Below are positions 55,250 to 64,000 of a stretch of DNA of 64,000 bases, in pieces; the first letter of the stretch is position 1; each line of letters starts with the position of its first letter. The stretch lies in the NCBI GenBank assembly GCA_030035585.1, contig CM057465.1, forward strand, positions 2,827,501 through 2,891,500, in the 5' to 3' direction. The position numbers and the translations under genes were made by a program. This stretch comes from Dugong dugon (lineage: Eukaryota > Chordata > Mammalia > Sirenia > Dugongidae). The notes beneath the pieces are model-generated. The model did no database searches. It worked only from the letters and a program-made list of their open reading frames with translations, and was not told the origin of the DNA.

Positions 55250-55741
55250 AATTAAACCAGAGCTAGACTATGATCTAAATACCAGCCTACAGGAGATACA
55301 GGGAATAAAGGAACAAATTATAAATACCACTGGGGGTGTAACTTTGCAAAATCTAGACTGTAGGAATGCCTACAGGACAAGTGATCCCCTTTTGTTGACA
55401 AAAAATGATCCCCCCCAAAATAAACTCAGAGAGAAAAAGGAAGGGATCAGCTACAAATTGAAGCACTTAAGAGACACAGCAAGCCATTGAAAAGTGTGGA
55501 CCTTGTTTGGGTCTAAGGAACAAACCACGTGTAAATGCCATGGATAAGACCACGTGGTCAGCTGAACATTGAGAGGATGTTAGAAAACATTAAGTGATTG
55601 TCACGTTCTTAGGCATATAAGTTGCTGCTATGTTAAAAAAGACTCCTCATCTTTCAGAGGTAAATACTGAAATATTTCTTGATGAAATGATATATTGTCT
55701 TGCATTTGTTCTAAAATAATCCATTTTGGGGAAGTAGTGAA
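55250..55741 (+). mobile_element. Old mammalian interspersed repeat, family not resolved
   Basis: Contains 'ttaaaaaagactcctcatct', 'agaggtaaatactgaaatat' and 'gatgaaatgatatattgtct', words recurrent in an ancient pan-mammalian repeat whose name I cannot give with confidence. The 5' part (55250-55450) is less clear. Confidence 0.45.
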
Positions 55742-56510
55742 TGCTGTTGTTGTTGTTAGGTGCCGTCCAGGAGGTTCCGACCCATAGCAACCATATGTGA
55801 AACACGACGAAACACTGCCCGGTCCTTTGCCATCCCCACAATCGTTGCTATGCTTGAGCCCATTGTTGCAGCCACTGTGTCAATCCATCTCCTTGAGGGT
55901 CTTCCGCTTTTCTGCTAACCTTCTACTCTACCAAGCATAATGTCCTTCTCCAGGGACTAATCCTTCCTGGTAACATGTACAAAGTATGTGAGACATAGTC
56001 TTACCGTCCTTGCTTCTAAGGAGCATTCTGGCTGCACCTCTTTGAGACAGATTTGTTTGTTCTTTTGGCAGTCTATGGTATATTCAATATTTTTCACCAA
56101 CACCATAATTTAAAGGTGTCAATTCTTCTTCAGTCTTCCTTATTCATCATCCAGCTTTTGCATGCATATGAAGCATTTGAAAACACCATGGCTTGGGTCA
56201 GGCTCACCTTAGTCTTCCAGGTGACATCTTTGCCTTTTAACACTTTAAAGAGGTCTTTTGCAGCAGATTTGTCCAAAGCAATGTGTCGTTTGATTTCTTG
56301 ACTGCTGCTTCCATGGGTGTTGACTGTGGATCCAAACAAAAGGAAATCCTTGACAACTTCAATCTTTTCTCCGTTTACCATGATATTGCTTATTGGTCCA
56401 ATTGTTAGGATTTTTGTTTTCTTTATGTTGAGGTGTAATCCATATCGAAGGCTGTGGTCTTTGATCTTCATGAGTAAGTACTCAAGTACTTCTTCAAGTA
56501 CTTCAAGTAC
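55742..56510 (-). mobile_element. RTE LINE 3' half-kb fragment
   Basis: Tail complement 'gctgttgttgttgttaggtg', then the RT C-terminal region in complement, ending in 'ggctgtggtctttgatcttc' and a small amplified ttcaagtac array near 56470-56512. The 113-codon minus frame (56471-56130) is the intact thumb-region piece. Confidence 0.93.
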
Positions 56511-56514
56511 TCTT

Positions 56515-56637
56515 CACAACCCTATCCAACAGAGTAGACCTGCTCATAGGGTTTCCAAGGAGCGGCTGGTGGATTTGAACTGTCGACATTTTGGTTAGCA
56601 GTCGAGCTCTTAACCTCTGTGCCACCAGAGCTACTGG
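56515..56637 (-). repeat. AfroSINE, form A, partial
   Basis: Body complement 'gagtagacctgctcataggg', 'aaggagcggctggtggattt' and head near 56637. The tail is missing where it meets the RTE fragment. Confidence 0.88.
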
Positions 56638-57907
56638 TATATATGAGCCTTCTTCAATTGCCTCCAGCTTACACTCACCTCTGTGCCCTTGGATTTTTCA
56701 TAACACCTCCAGGGAGTGCCAATAGATCACTCCTTCCACACCGTGTATGGAATGTCTACTCTGATTCAGGTAAATATGGCGGACATAATTTTGGTGTCAA
56801 TGGACTTAGCGCCGTGGGCAAGGAGACATGAGGCACATAACATTCGTATGTGTGTGGTACAAAGGATCACTAAGGACACAGAGAACTCCAGGGGAGTCCA
56901 GAAGAGATTCTGTAACCGGCAAAGTTTATCGATAGAGAAAGAAAATTATGGTAGACGGAGAAAAGTAATGGTGGCTTTGTACAGAAGAAAGGGAAGGCAT
57001 TTTCTCTTCTTCCCTTGTTTAGAAGGCTGTCGGTCAACTCTACTGTAATGAATTTTTTTTTAAAAAAGGTCAAGAGACCAAGTGAGCAGCTGAGGGTGTG
57101 ACTGGTATCAGAGCTATCTAGGAGTGCCGCGAATGCAACCTTGGGGACCTGTTGTGATCATTCATCATTCCTCAGAGGACTCTGGCTTTTGTTGGAGAGT
57201 TCTATCCCAAGGGGGTCTAAGGAGTGAGGAGTGAGGCAGGAGCCTGGAAATGCTGAGTGCAGCCCCGCCCCAGCTCTGCCAGGCCCTCCTGAGGCTGTCA
57301 GAGACCCCATGAGAGATAGCACCCCCTCTGGCATTCCTGGGGAGAGAGGGGTTCTCTCCCTCCCTCTAATGGAGGCATCAGATGAGCCCCTAGCCTCTCC
57401 CCTGTCCCTTAAGATGAGTCCTGGCATTTGTCTCCTCTGGAAAATGACTTTACTCTACCCCAACATCTCCTCTATCTGCACTGTGTCCTCCTGAGGATGC
57501 TCAGCCATGCAGACATCGCCATGTTTCCCAAGCTGAGGGGCTTGCTTACGGGCTTTCTATCTGCTAGGCTGGGATGCAGCCCTCCTGCCCCCCAGCAATC
57601 AGAGACCGCAGGCTCCTTTGGACAGAAATAGTGTTTCCCGACAACAGTACTCATCACGGTGTGGGTTTTTGTTGAGTGCTGCTTCTACGCCAGGCACCGT
57701 GGCTCTCCTGGGGTCTGGCAGGCATCACGCTGGCCACAAGGAGATGCTGCAAAGGCAAGGCTCGGAGAGTCTCTCTGGTGTTTGTTCAGCGCTTACTCTG
57801 TGGCAGGCCGGTCTAGGCCTGGGAGTGGCTGTCGGAGGTGCTCCACATGAGCATCTTGACCGTCAGCCCCCATTACTCCCATCTGGTCTAGGTGAGGTGA
57901 CCACTGC
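56638..57907. other. Single-copy DNA, no gene recognised
   Basis: Frames to 110 codons (56716-57048 plus) without domain. 57660-57830 has faint MIR-like words ('gcttactctgtggcaggccg'). Confidence 0.35.
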
Positions 57908-58103
57908 CACTTGCCATTGAATTGACTCCGACTCATGGGGACCCTATGTGTGCCAGAGCAGGACTGTGCTCTGTAGGGTTTTCAGTGGCTCATTTTTCCG
58001 AAGTAAATCTCTAGGTCTTTCTACTAAGGTGACTTGGGTGGACTGGAAACTCTAACCTTTTGGTTTCAGCAGTGAGGCACCGTTTTTGCAGCCCAGGGGC
58101 TCC
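57908..58103 (-). repeat. AfroSINE, form B
   Basis: Tail complement 'gccattgaattgactccgac', internal 'catttttccgaagtaaatct', head near 58103. Confidence 0.88.
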
Positions 58104-58342
58104 TTCTGCTTCCCAAACTCATGTTAAAACAACATGTCAGCAGGAAAAACCTATAAAAAAATGCATGTTGGAGATGACCAGGGCTGATACCATCTGCCTT
58201 CCAAGGCGAGAGGGGATTAATGAGCTAATTGTGAAGCCGTGAGGGATGTGGTTAAGAGCGTGAGTTTGGAGACATAAGACCCAGCACTTACTTAAGTGAC
58301 TTTGGGGAGTGGCTGACCCCACCTGCCTCAGTGTCCTCACGG

Positions 58343-58552
58343 GTTTACCAGTTGCTCTCAAGTCAACTCCAACTCATGGGGACCTCATGTATGTCGGAGT
58401 AGAAATGTGTTCCATGGGCTTTTCAGTGGCTGATTTTTCACAAGTAGATCACCAGGCCTTTTTTCCAAGGTGCCTCTGGGTGTACTCAAACTGCCAACCT
58501 TTTGGTTAGCAGCTGACTGTGTTAACTTCTTGCACCACGTGGGGACTCCAAT
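58343..58552 (-). repeat. AfroSINE, form B
   Basis: Tail complement 'accagttgctctcaagtcaa', internal 'ttttcacaagtagatcacca', head near 58552 ('caccacgtggggactcc'). Confidence 0.93.
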
Positions 58553-58916
58553 GTCTAGGAGAAGAGATGGTGTGTGAAGAGAACTAGCTCCCACATAGGG
58601 GAGGGAAGAGGGTATTCCCCCAGTCTGCCCCAGTCAAGTAGAAGACCCCAGGAGACCCACTCATAGCGCCCAGGGCTGTCTGTAAGTGGGCGGGCAGCAC
58701 CCTCCCTGCCTGCACCTAACACCCTGCTGCCACTGGCCCAGAGCAGAGGCACTGAGAGAGTGCTCAGGGAGCCTGCTGTGTGTCCCCTGGGATCTGGGGG
58801 ACTTAAAGAGAGGCCTGCAGGAGTTTGTGGGCAAGGGGCTGGCTCCTGGAGAAGTCAGGATGGGCACGGCAGCCCCAGGAGACAGGTCTGCAGTGGGAGG
58901 AAGCAGACCTGATAGA

Positions 58917-59126
58917 AGGCTGTTGTTGCTGGGTGCCGTCCAGTCTATTCTGACTCATAGTGACTCCATGCGATGGACTGAAATTGCCCCATAGGGGTTT
59001 TCTAGGCTGTAATCTTTCCAGGAGCAGATTGCCAGGTCTTTCTTCTGCGGACCTGCCGGGTAGGTTCAAACCACCAACCTTTTGGTTGGCAGCCAGCACT
59101 GAACCGTTTGCGCTACCAGGGCTTCT
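58917..59126 (-). repeat. AfroSINE, form A2
   Basis: Tail complement 'gttgttgctgggtgccgtcc', internal 'gctgtaatctttccaggagc', head near 59126 ('gcgctaccagggcttc'). Confidence 0.93.
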
Positions 59127-59984
59127 TTGATAGAAGGCAGGGTGGGAAAATGAAAACAGAGCCCCTTCCTCTGCGTAGCTCCTCAAACCAGCCATTCTGC
59201 TTGAGAAGAATGAGGACGCGGTGCTCTTAAAATAGACCATGGAAGGAGCATGGAGAATGCTCAAGAGCAACCCTGAGAAGAGATTCCACTAGGAACATCT
59301 TCCTGCATGGGCTTTGAAGGGCATTGAGGGGTGTGTAGGAGCTTGCCAGCAGTATGGAGCTGAGGGATACCACCCAATCTCCTTTAGCCTCCATTACAGT
59401 TGCTTCCTTCTTACGCAGGCCCGGGCCCTGGTTTTGTGAGATCTGAAGCTTACGCCATTTGGGATCTTTCTTTAAGAAAAACAATGCAACATTACAATTA
59501 CGAGTACGCGCCAAGTGAATACTGATTTGCGATGAAGAAAGCATCACAAACTGTGGAGCCTTCAGAGAGCTCCTCCGAGGATGTATCAGGAGTGCTAGCA
59601 GAGAGATGGGTGCTGGCCAAGGCCTGGTGGCCCTTTTCCCGGACCCTCTGTGTATCCTGGCTGCCCTGGCAGGCAAGAGGTAGGCCCCAGCATCCGCTCT
59701 GCTGGTTCCAGGGGGAGGCGTCTTCTGCTCAGAAGCAACCCGACTCTGTCCTGCTGTTGTTGCTGCACTCAAAGCCATTGTCCCTTTGCTGTTGCTGGTC
59801 AGACCCAAGACAGGCAACGACTGGAGAACAGCATTCGTGCCCAAAGGGCCACACGCCCTGAGTGTTAGCCCTCTGGGGCATCCTGAGAGCACCTGGAGGT
59901 CCTGACAGTCAGGCTGGGGCAAGGGTGCAGGCAGGACGCTTGCTCCAGTGGTTCTGCCGGCCAGCTCAGCACCGTTGAGTGAAC
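59127..59984. other. Single-copy DNA with a 231-codon minus frame
   Basis: A minus frame (59922-59227) is open for 231 codons in repeat-free DNA. I see no domain, signal or repeat, and a 109-codon plus frame overlaps it. Coding status unproven. Confidence 0.3.
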
Positions 59985-60130
59985 TGTCTCTAATTAGACG
60001 CTGGTCTCCTGGACACCATGCCAGAGTCCACCTCTTGCAGGGGAAGAGCTAATTAAAGTGTTTTTAATAAAAGATGAATTAGAGCAACTGTGCCGGTGCC
60101 TTTAAGCAGGTCCTGTAATTACTGAAAACC
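59985..60130. promoter_or_regulatory. Candidate conserved noncoding element
   Basis: Short TAAT-rich island in GC-rich DNA: 'tgtctctaattagacgctgg', 'agagctaattaaagtgtttt', 'taataaaagatgaattagag' and 'ggtcctgtaattactgaaaa'. Four TAATTA/TAATTR cores in about 140 bp. Confidence 0.4.
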
Positions 60131-61074
60131 CTGTTCACAGCGTGTTCCACCTGTGAGCACCTGCTGACACAGCCCCCATGTGGGGCTGAAGCCCAGGGCC
60201 CGGCTCACTGCACCAGCCTGAGAGCAGGCCACGGGGACCCCATGGCTGGTCACTGGACATGTAGTCATGAGAGCTGGTCTCTGGACATTTCCCCAGGTGC
60301 CTGCTGGACTGTTCAGGTTCCCCTTGGTCCACCTGCACACCGAGGCAGGAGGGTTGGACCTGGCCCCTTCGATTCGCACGTGTGTCTCTCCCATCTCCTG
60401 GGAGCATGTCTCCCGGGACCCCAGGCTCCGTGCAGGGCTGCTCCTTGAGCGCCGGCATAGCAGCCCCCCAGCCCCACAGGAGGCGGGCACTCAGCACACA
60501 GCCACTGAAGACAGGCTTCCAAGAATCCGGAAGGGGCGGTGGAGCTGCAGGGACAAGGCCCAGGGCTAACCGTACCCTCCAGCTGGGAGACTTCAGGCCC
60601 TTTCTCTGGGCTCTCTGGGGGCCCTTGCCACTTCCGTGTTGGGGGTTAATGTTGGCTGCCCTGCAGTTTGCTGGAAAAAAGAAGGCAATCTGTGCATGGC
60701 TGGGATCAGCACTTGTGTTTTAAGCTGTTTCTTTCCCACTAAGCAGCTGTGGCTTGCTAACTATTCATCCAGCGCCTGGGGGATGGGAGGGGAGTGGTGG
60801 GAACACGGAAGGAAAAGCAGCCTCTGCCCCAGACAAACCCCGGCTGCAGGGGTGCTGCTTCCGGGAGATGCGTGCATTCCAGTACCGTCTTTCGTCAGAG
60901 CCCACAGGTTTGAGGGTGCAATTTTTCACGCTGCCTCTTGGGCTGACCTGGCGAGGAGCCCCGAGCAGGTGAGCAGAGCAGATTTCTCAGGAATGCTGAG
61001 GACTTGACAGTGCCACCTCTGCCTGCCTGCTCCTGGGTCCCCAGTGACACGTATGGGCGTAATGTCCAGGCCAG
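60131..61074. other. GC-rich single-copy DNA, no gene recognised
   Basis: Stacked frames of 60-123 codons in all phases, as expected of GC-rich noncoding DNA. No exon recognised. Confidence 0.4.
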
Positions 61075-61185
61075 CAACGCAAACATTTATTTGTATATCA
61101 TACCAACTTCTGCAGGTTAATTTTATTAGCTGCGATGGTCAGCGCTTCCTTTGAGGGTAAGGAGGAGAAAGCATCTTTATGAGGT
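61075..61185. promoter_or_regulatory. Candidate conserved noncoding element
   Basis: 'aaacatttatttgtatatca' (forkhead-like on the complement) followed by 'gttaattttattagctgcga'. A second AT-rich island in GC-rich flanks, about 1 kb from the previous one. Confidence 0.3.
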
Positions 61186-61910
61186 TAGGAGTGTCTTAGA
61201 AAAACAGAGGTTTGTTTTACTGGATTGCTTTTTGTTTATCGAGGGCTTCTGGGGCAGGCTCCTGGCTTCTCCAAGGATTAAAATGGCCATTTCTGCAGCA
61301 GGTTGGAGCCCAGGATCTGGCTGCAGAAGTCTGCTGGGCCCAGACCCCAGGAAAGGGATCCCGGGGCCTTCGTGAGTTTGTCCTCCTGAGTTGGGACCTG
61401 CGGGAAGCGAAACTCCCCCCACCCCCACCCGGGACCTCTGATGGATGCCCACTCAGCTGTTGGCTTTAGCATAAGCTGTGCACACGCTCTCTGCTGAGTC
61501 AGGCTGATCCTTCCAGAATGCATTGTGAGCTCTGCTTGGCTTTCCCCCATCCTCTGGGTCCCTTGGGAGGAAACTGATTCAACACTTTTCAGCTGTTGGG
61601 CTTGGGGTGGTGTCCTACCCTGAGTGAGTCATAGGACCCCTCTGCCAGGAAAACCTTGACTTCCTGTGTGATGGGAGAGCTGGGAAACTGGCCAGCAACT
61701 GAGACCACTCAGTCCCCAAGCACTGATCCTACCCTCCCTTCTCCAAACATGTCCCCACCCACAGCCTGACTGGGTGTCCTTCGCAGAATTGGTATGAGAC
61801 ATCCTTCACAGCCATGCTGAGCAGGAGGCCATGAATGGACCTAACTCTCCAGACCTTCCAGAAAGCAGGGCCTTGTGGGGTAGAGGGACGAGGACAGGCA
61901 TTTGGGGGCC
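61186..61910. other. Single-copy DNA, no gene recognised
   Basis: Frames to 91 codons on both strands with no domain. Confidence 0.4.
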
Positions 61911-62299
61911 TGTGATGGTGAATTTTCTGCATCCTCTTGGCTGGACTGTGGTGCCCCATTGCTTAGTCAAACCCTAGTCTAGAGGTTCCTGTGAAGGGAT
62001 TTTGTAGATGTGGTTACCATTTACAGTCAGTTGACTTTCTGCTAAAGAAACCATCCTTGATAATGTGGATGGGCCTGATACAATCAGTTGAAGGTCTTAA
62101 GAGCAAAAACTGAGGCTTCCTAGAGATGAGAAAAGTTCTGCCTGGAGACTGTGACACAGACATCCAGCTTGACCTTCTAGCCTGACAGGTTGCCCTGCAG
62201 AGTTTGGACTTGCCAGCCCCACAACAGTATAAGCCTGTCCCTTAAAATAAACCTTATAATATTGATCTTGTTTCTCTGGAGGACCCTGATTGAGGCAGC
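61911..62299 (+). mobile_element. Solitary ERVL-type LTR (MLT2-like)
   Basis: Starts 'tgtgatggtgaattttctgc', includes 'ataatgtggatgggcctgat', 'aaggtcttaagagcaaaaac' and 'ttggacttgccagccccaca', and ends 'ctctggaggaccctgattga'. Sense copy of the family found in antisense at 14946 and 51955. Confidence 0.88.
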
Positions 62300-62394
62300 G
62301 CTACATGTGCCTGCACCGTGAGCAATGATTAGATGAGCCTTGGAGCCTTTCTCAGCCTGAACCCCCAGGTGTAAAAATAGGGTCTGGGGACTTC

Positions 62395-62530
62395 CCTCAT
62401 AAAGCAGTTATTCATCAAGTTTTTTACTCTGCAAATATTTCCAAGTGCCTAGTCTGAGCCAGTATGTTCTTGGATTAGAGATACAGATGTAAACGAAGCA
62501 GGTGCAAGCCCCACCCACAAGAGCTGACTT
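62395..62530 (+). repeat. Old L2-like repeat fragment
   Basis: 'ctctgcaaatatttccaagt', 'gagccagtatgttcttggat' and 'gagatacagatgtaaacgaa' follow an old L2-type consensus. Confidence 0.4.
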
Positions 62531-63077
62531 TCTAGAATGTGGGAGAAAGATTAATGCCTGGAAATCCAAGGAACGCAGTGCTGTGCCATAAACGCCATTT
62601 TAACTTTATGCTTATTGGCATCGCAGGACTGAAACACAGCCCTACCATCCTCCAAGTATTCCAGTCTGCAGAGCTGGCCTTAAGGAGCTCTTCCAGGAGA
62701 GGACATCCCCAAAGCCAACTTGGGAGAGCTTTCCATGCATGTTCAAAAACTGGACAACATATCCACGAGTAGAACGCTGGTCCAACGATGGATGGAAGAT
62801 CATGTAGGCATTCCAAACTGCAGTTATGAAATGATGTAGAGAGCAGCACAAAGATGCTGTGGTTTGAAACTGCCTGGTCTGATCTCAGCGGATCAGAACT
62901 CCATGGGGGAAGGACTCAGACAGGGGAAGAAGACCCCGATGCTGTGAGGGTGGTGGAGCTGGACATGATTCTTATTTGTTGCTCTTTTGCAAAATATGCT
63001 ATAATGTTTTAATACTGGTCTTTGTTTTAATAAAACTGAAGCAAGAGAGGGAAACACAATATAACGTCACTCATATG
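62531..63077. other. Single-copy DNA, no gene recognised
   Basis: Minus frame of 105 codons (62849-62532) without domain. An AT-rich stretch 'atgttttaatactggtcttt' lies near 63005. Confidence 0.4.
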
Positions 63078-63285
63078 GTTAAGGAGCCTGGTACAGTGGT
63101 TAAAGAGCTCAGCTGCTAACCATAAGATCAGAGGTTCCAACCCACCTGCCGCTCCATGGGAGAAAGATGTGACAGTCTGCTCCAGTAATGATTTACAACC
63201 TCGGAAACCCTATGGGGCAGTTCTACACTATCCTGTAGGGTCTCTATAAGTCAGAATCGTCTCGATGGCAATGAGTTTTTTGGGG
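63078..63285 (+). repeat. AfroSINE, form A (long variant)
   Basis: Head 'aaggagcctggtacagtggt', box B-like 'gaggttccaaccc', segment 'gtgacagtctgctccagtaa', tail 'tataagtcagaatcgtctcg'. Confidence 0.93.
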
Positions 63286-63479
63286 GGATGGTTAAGAAAA
63301 TAAACCCTCTCTCAATTCAATCATGACGTTTACAGGTTGTCTCTAAGTCACTTTTCCTACAGGACGAATCAGAGTGAAAACTTCTGGGGTATGAAACCAC
63401 TTCCTACGTTCCCTGCTCACCCTGCCAGCATCCCCATCTTCTCCTTGGGGTTACGGGCCGGCTTCTCTGTGTGCCTGGC

Positions 63480-63640
63480 AGGGCATGAGCTCCTCAGGAC
63501 AGACCCTGTTTTGGGGCCTCCCTTGATGTCAACACCCACAAAGTGCAGGGCAGGACATTGGGGGTCCTGTGAGATAAGAATAAATAAACATTTATGGTGT
63601 TGGTACAGACCAGATAGATCGGCAATTGACAAACATTTCT
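63480..63640 (+). repeat. Possible L2 3' end
   Basis: 'catgagctcctcaggacaga' and 'agaataaataaacatttatg' suggest an L2 end. The middle is degenerate. Confidence 0.35.
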
Positions 63641-63854
63641 GTAAAGTGGTGGAGCCCTGTGTTAGGAAGGAATTATGGGCAAGTCCATGGAAATCAGGTG
63701 GAATGCCGGCTGTGCTGGCTGCCAGGGCAGGGCTGGGAGGACCCCGGCCTATGAATCCCCGTCCTGAGAGGATCTCTGCGCTCTGGCGCTCCCATGAGAG
63801 GGAGAACTGGGCCAGGCAACTGCTCAGGTCGTCCCTCCTTACTCTACAACAGTT

Positions 63855-64000
63855 TGCATGTGTGTGTCTGTGTGTGCGCGTGTGTGCATGTGTGTGCACA
63901 AGTGTGTTCATGTGCTCGTGTGCATATGTGTGCGTGCATTCATGCGCATGTGTGTGCATATGCATATGTATGCATGTGTATGCATATATGTGCATGTGTG
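63855..64000. repeat. (TG)n-rich alternating tract at window end
   Basis: TGTGTGCATG-type alternating sequence to the last base, probably continuing past the window. Confidence 0.92.

Overview
This is a window of mammalian genomic DNA, almost certainly from an afrotherian and most probably an elephant or close relative. The main evidence is the repeat content. About thirty-five copies of tRNA-derived AfroSINE-type elements (heads such as 'ggagccctggtggcgcagtg', tails such as 'atgagtcggaatcgactcga') sit beside about ten copies of an RTE-clade LINE with the same 3' tail (the RTE1_LA type). Older pan-mammalian repeats are also present: MIR, L2, L1 3' ends, MLT1/MaLR LTRs and ERVL LTRs. All family names come from recognition of consensus sequences by eye, not from a database search.

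I find no convincing host protein-coding exon, no true tRNA or rRNA gene and no CRISPR array. The only long conserved coding signal is the reverse transcriptase of a nearly full-length but broken RTE LINE (about 11474-14868, RT frame 13321-14424, active-site YADD still readable). The other open frames are short, overlap repeats, or lack recognisable domains. The window therefore looks like a gene desert or a very large intron.

Layout. 1-8 kb: CATC microsatellite, SINEs, a 19-bp minisatellite, an MLT1 LTR, and an L1 interrupted by a SINE and followed by an RTE fragment. 8-15 kb: the most transposon-dense part, with a truncated RTE, a perfect 91-bp inverted repeat at its 3' junction, a MaLR-type LTR, the nearly complete RTE and an ERVL LTR. 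15-24 kb: mostly single-copy DNA with AT-rich blocks that look like conserved regulatory elements (about 18.4-18.7 and 22.0-23.1 kb), plus a 1.2-kb 29-bp minisatellite (19.66-20.86 kb). 24-31 kb: CA tracts, a pyrimidine tract, RTE copies and LTRs. 31-46 kb: SINEs, L1 3' ends, a palindromic DNA-transposon-like element and another possible regulatory block near 40 kb. 46-57 kb: a long RTE fragment, MIR/L2/LTR remnants and a multiply nested LTR at 53.1-54.0 kb. 57-64 kb: mostly GC-richer single-copy DNA with a few SINEs, short TAAT-rich islands, an ERVL LTR and a terminal TG tract.

SINE forms used below. Form A: head like 'gagccctggtggcgcagtgg', about 160-200 bp. Form A2: related, with an 'ggagcagatygccaggtc' middle. 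Form B: head like 'gtccctgggtggtgcaaa' with 'agaagcagattgccaggcc' in the complement. Form C: tRNA-Gly-like head joined to RTE 5' and 3' sequence. Form D: RTE 5' end joined directly to the RTE 3' tail. All share the RTE 3' tail or part of it, which fits the known mechanism in which SINEs borrow the reverse transcriptase of a LINE. Minus strand for a repeat means the element's own 5'-3' direction runs right to left.
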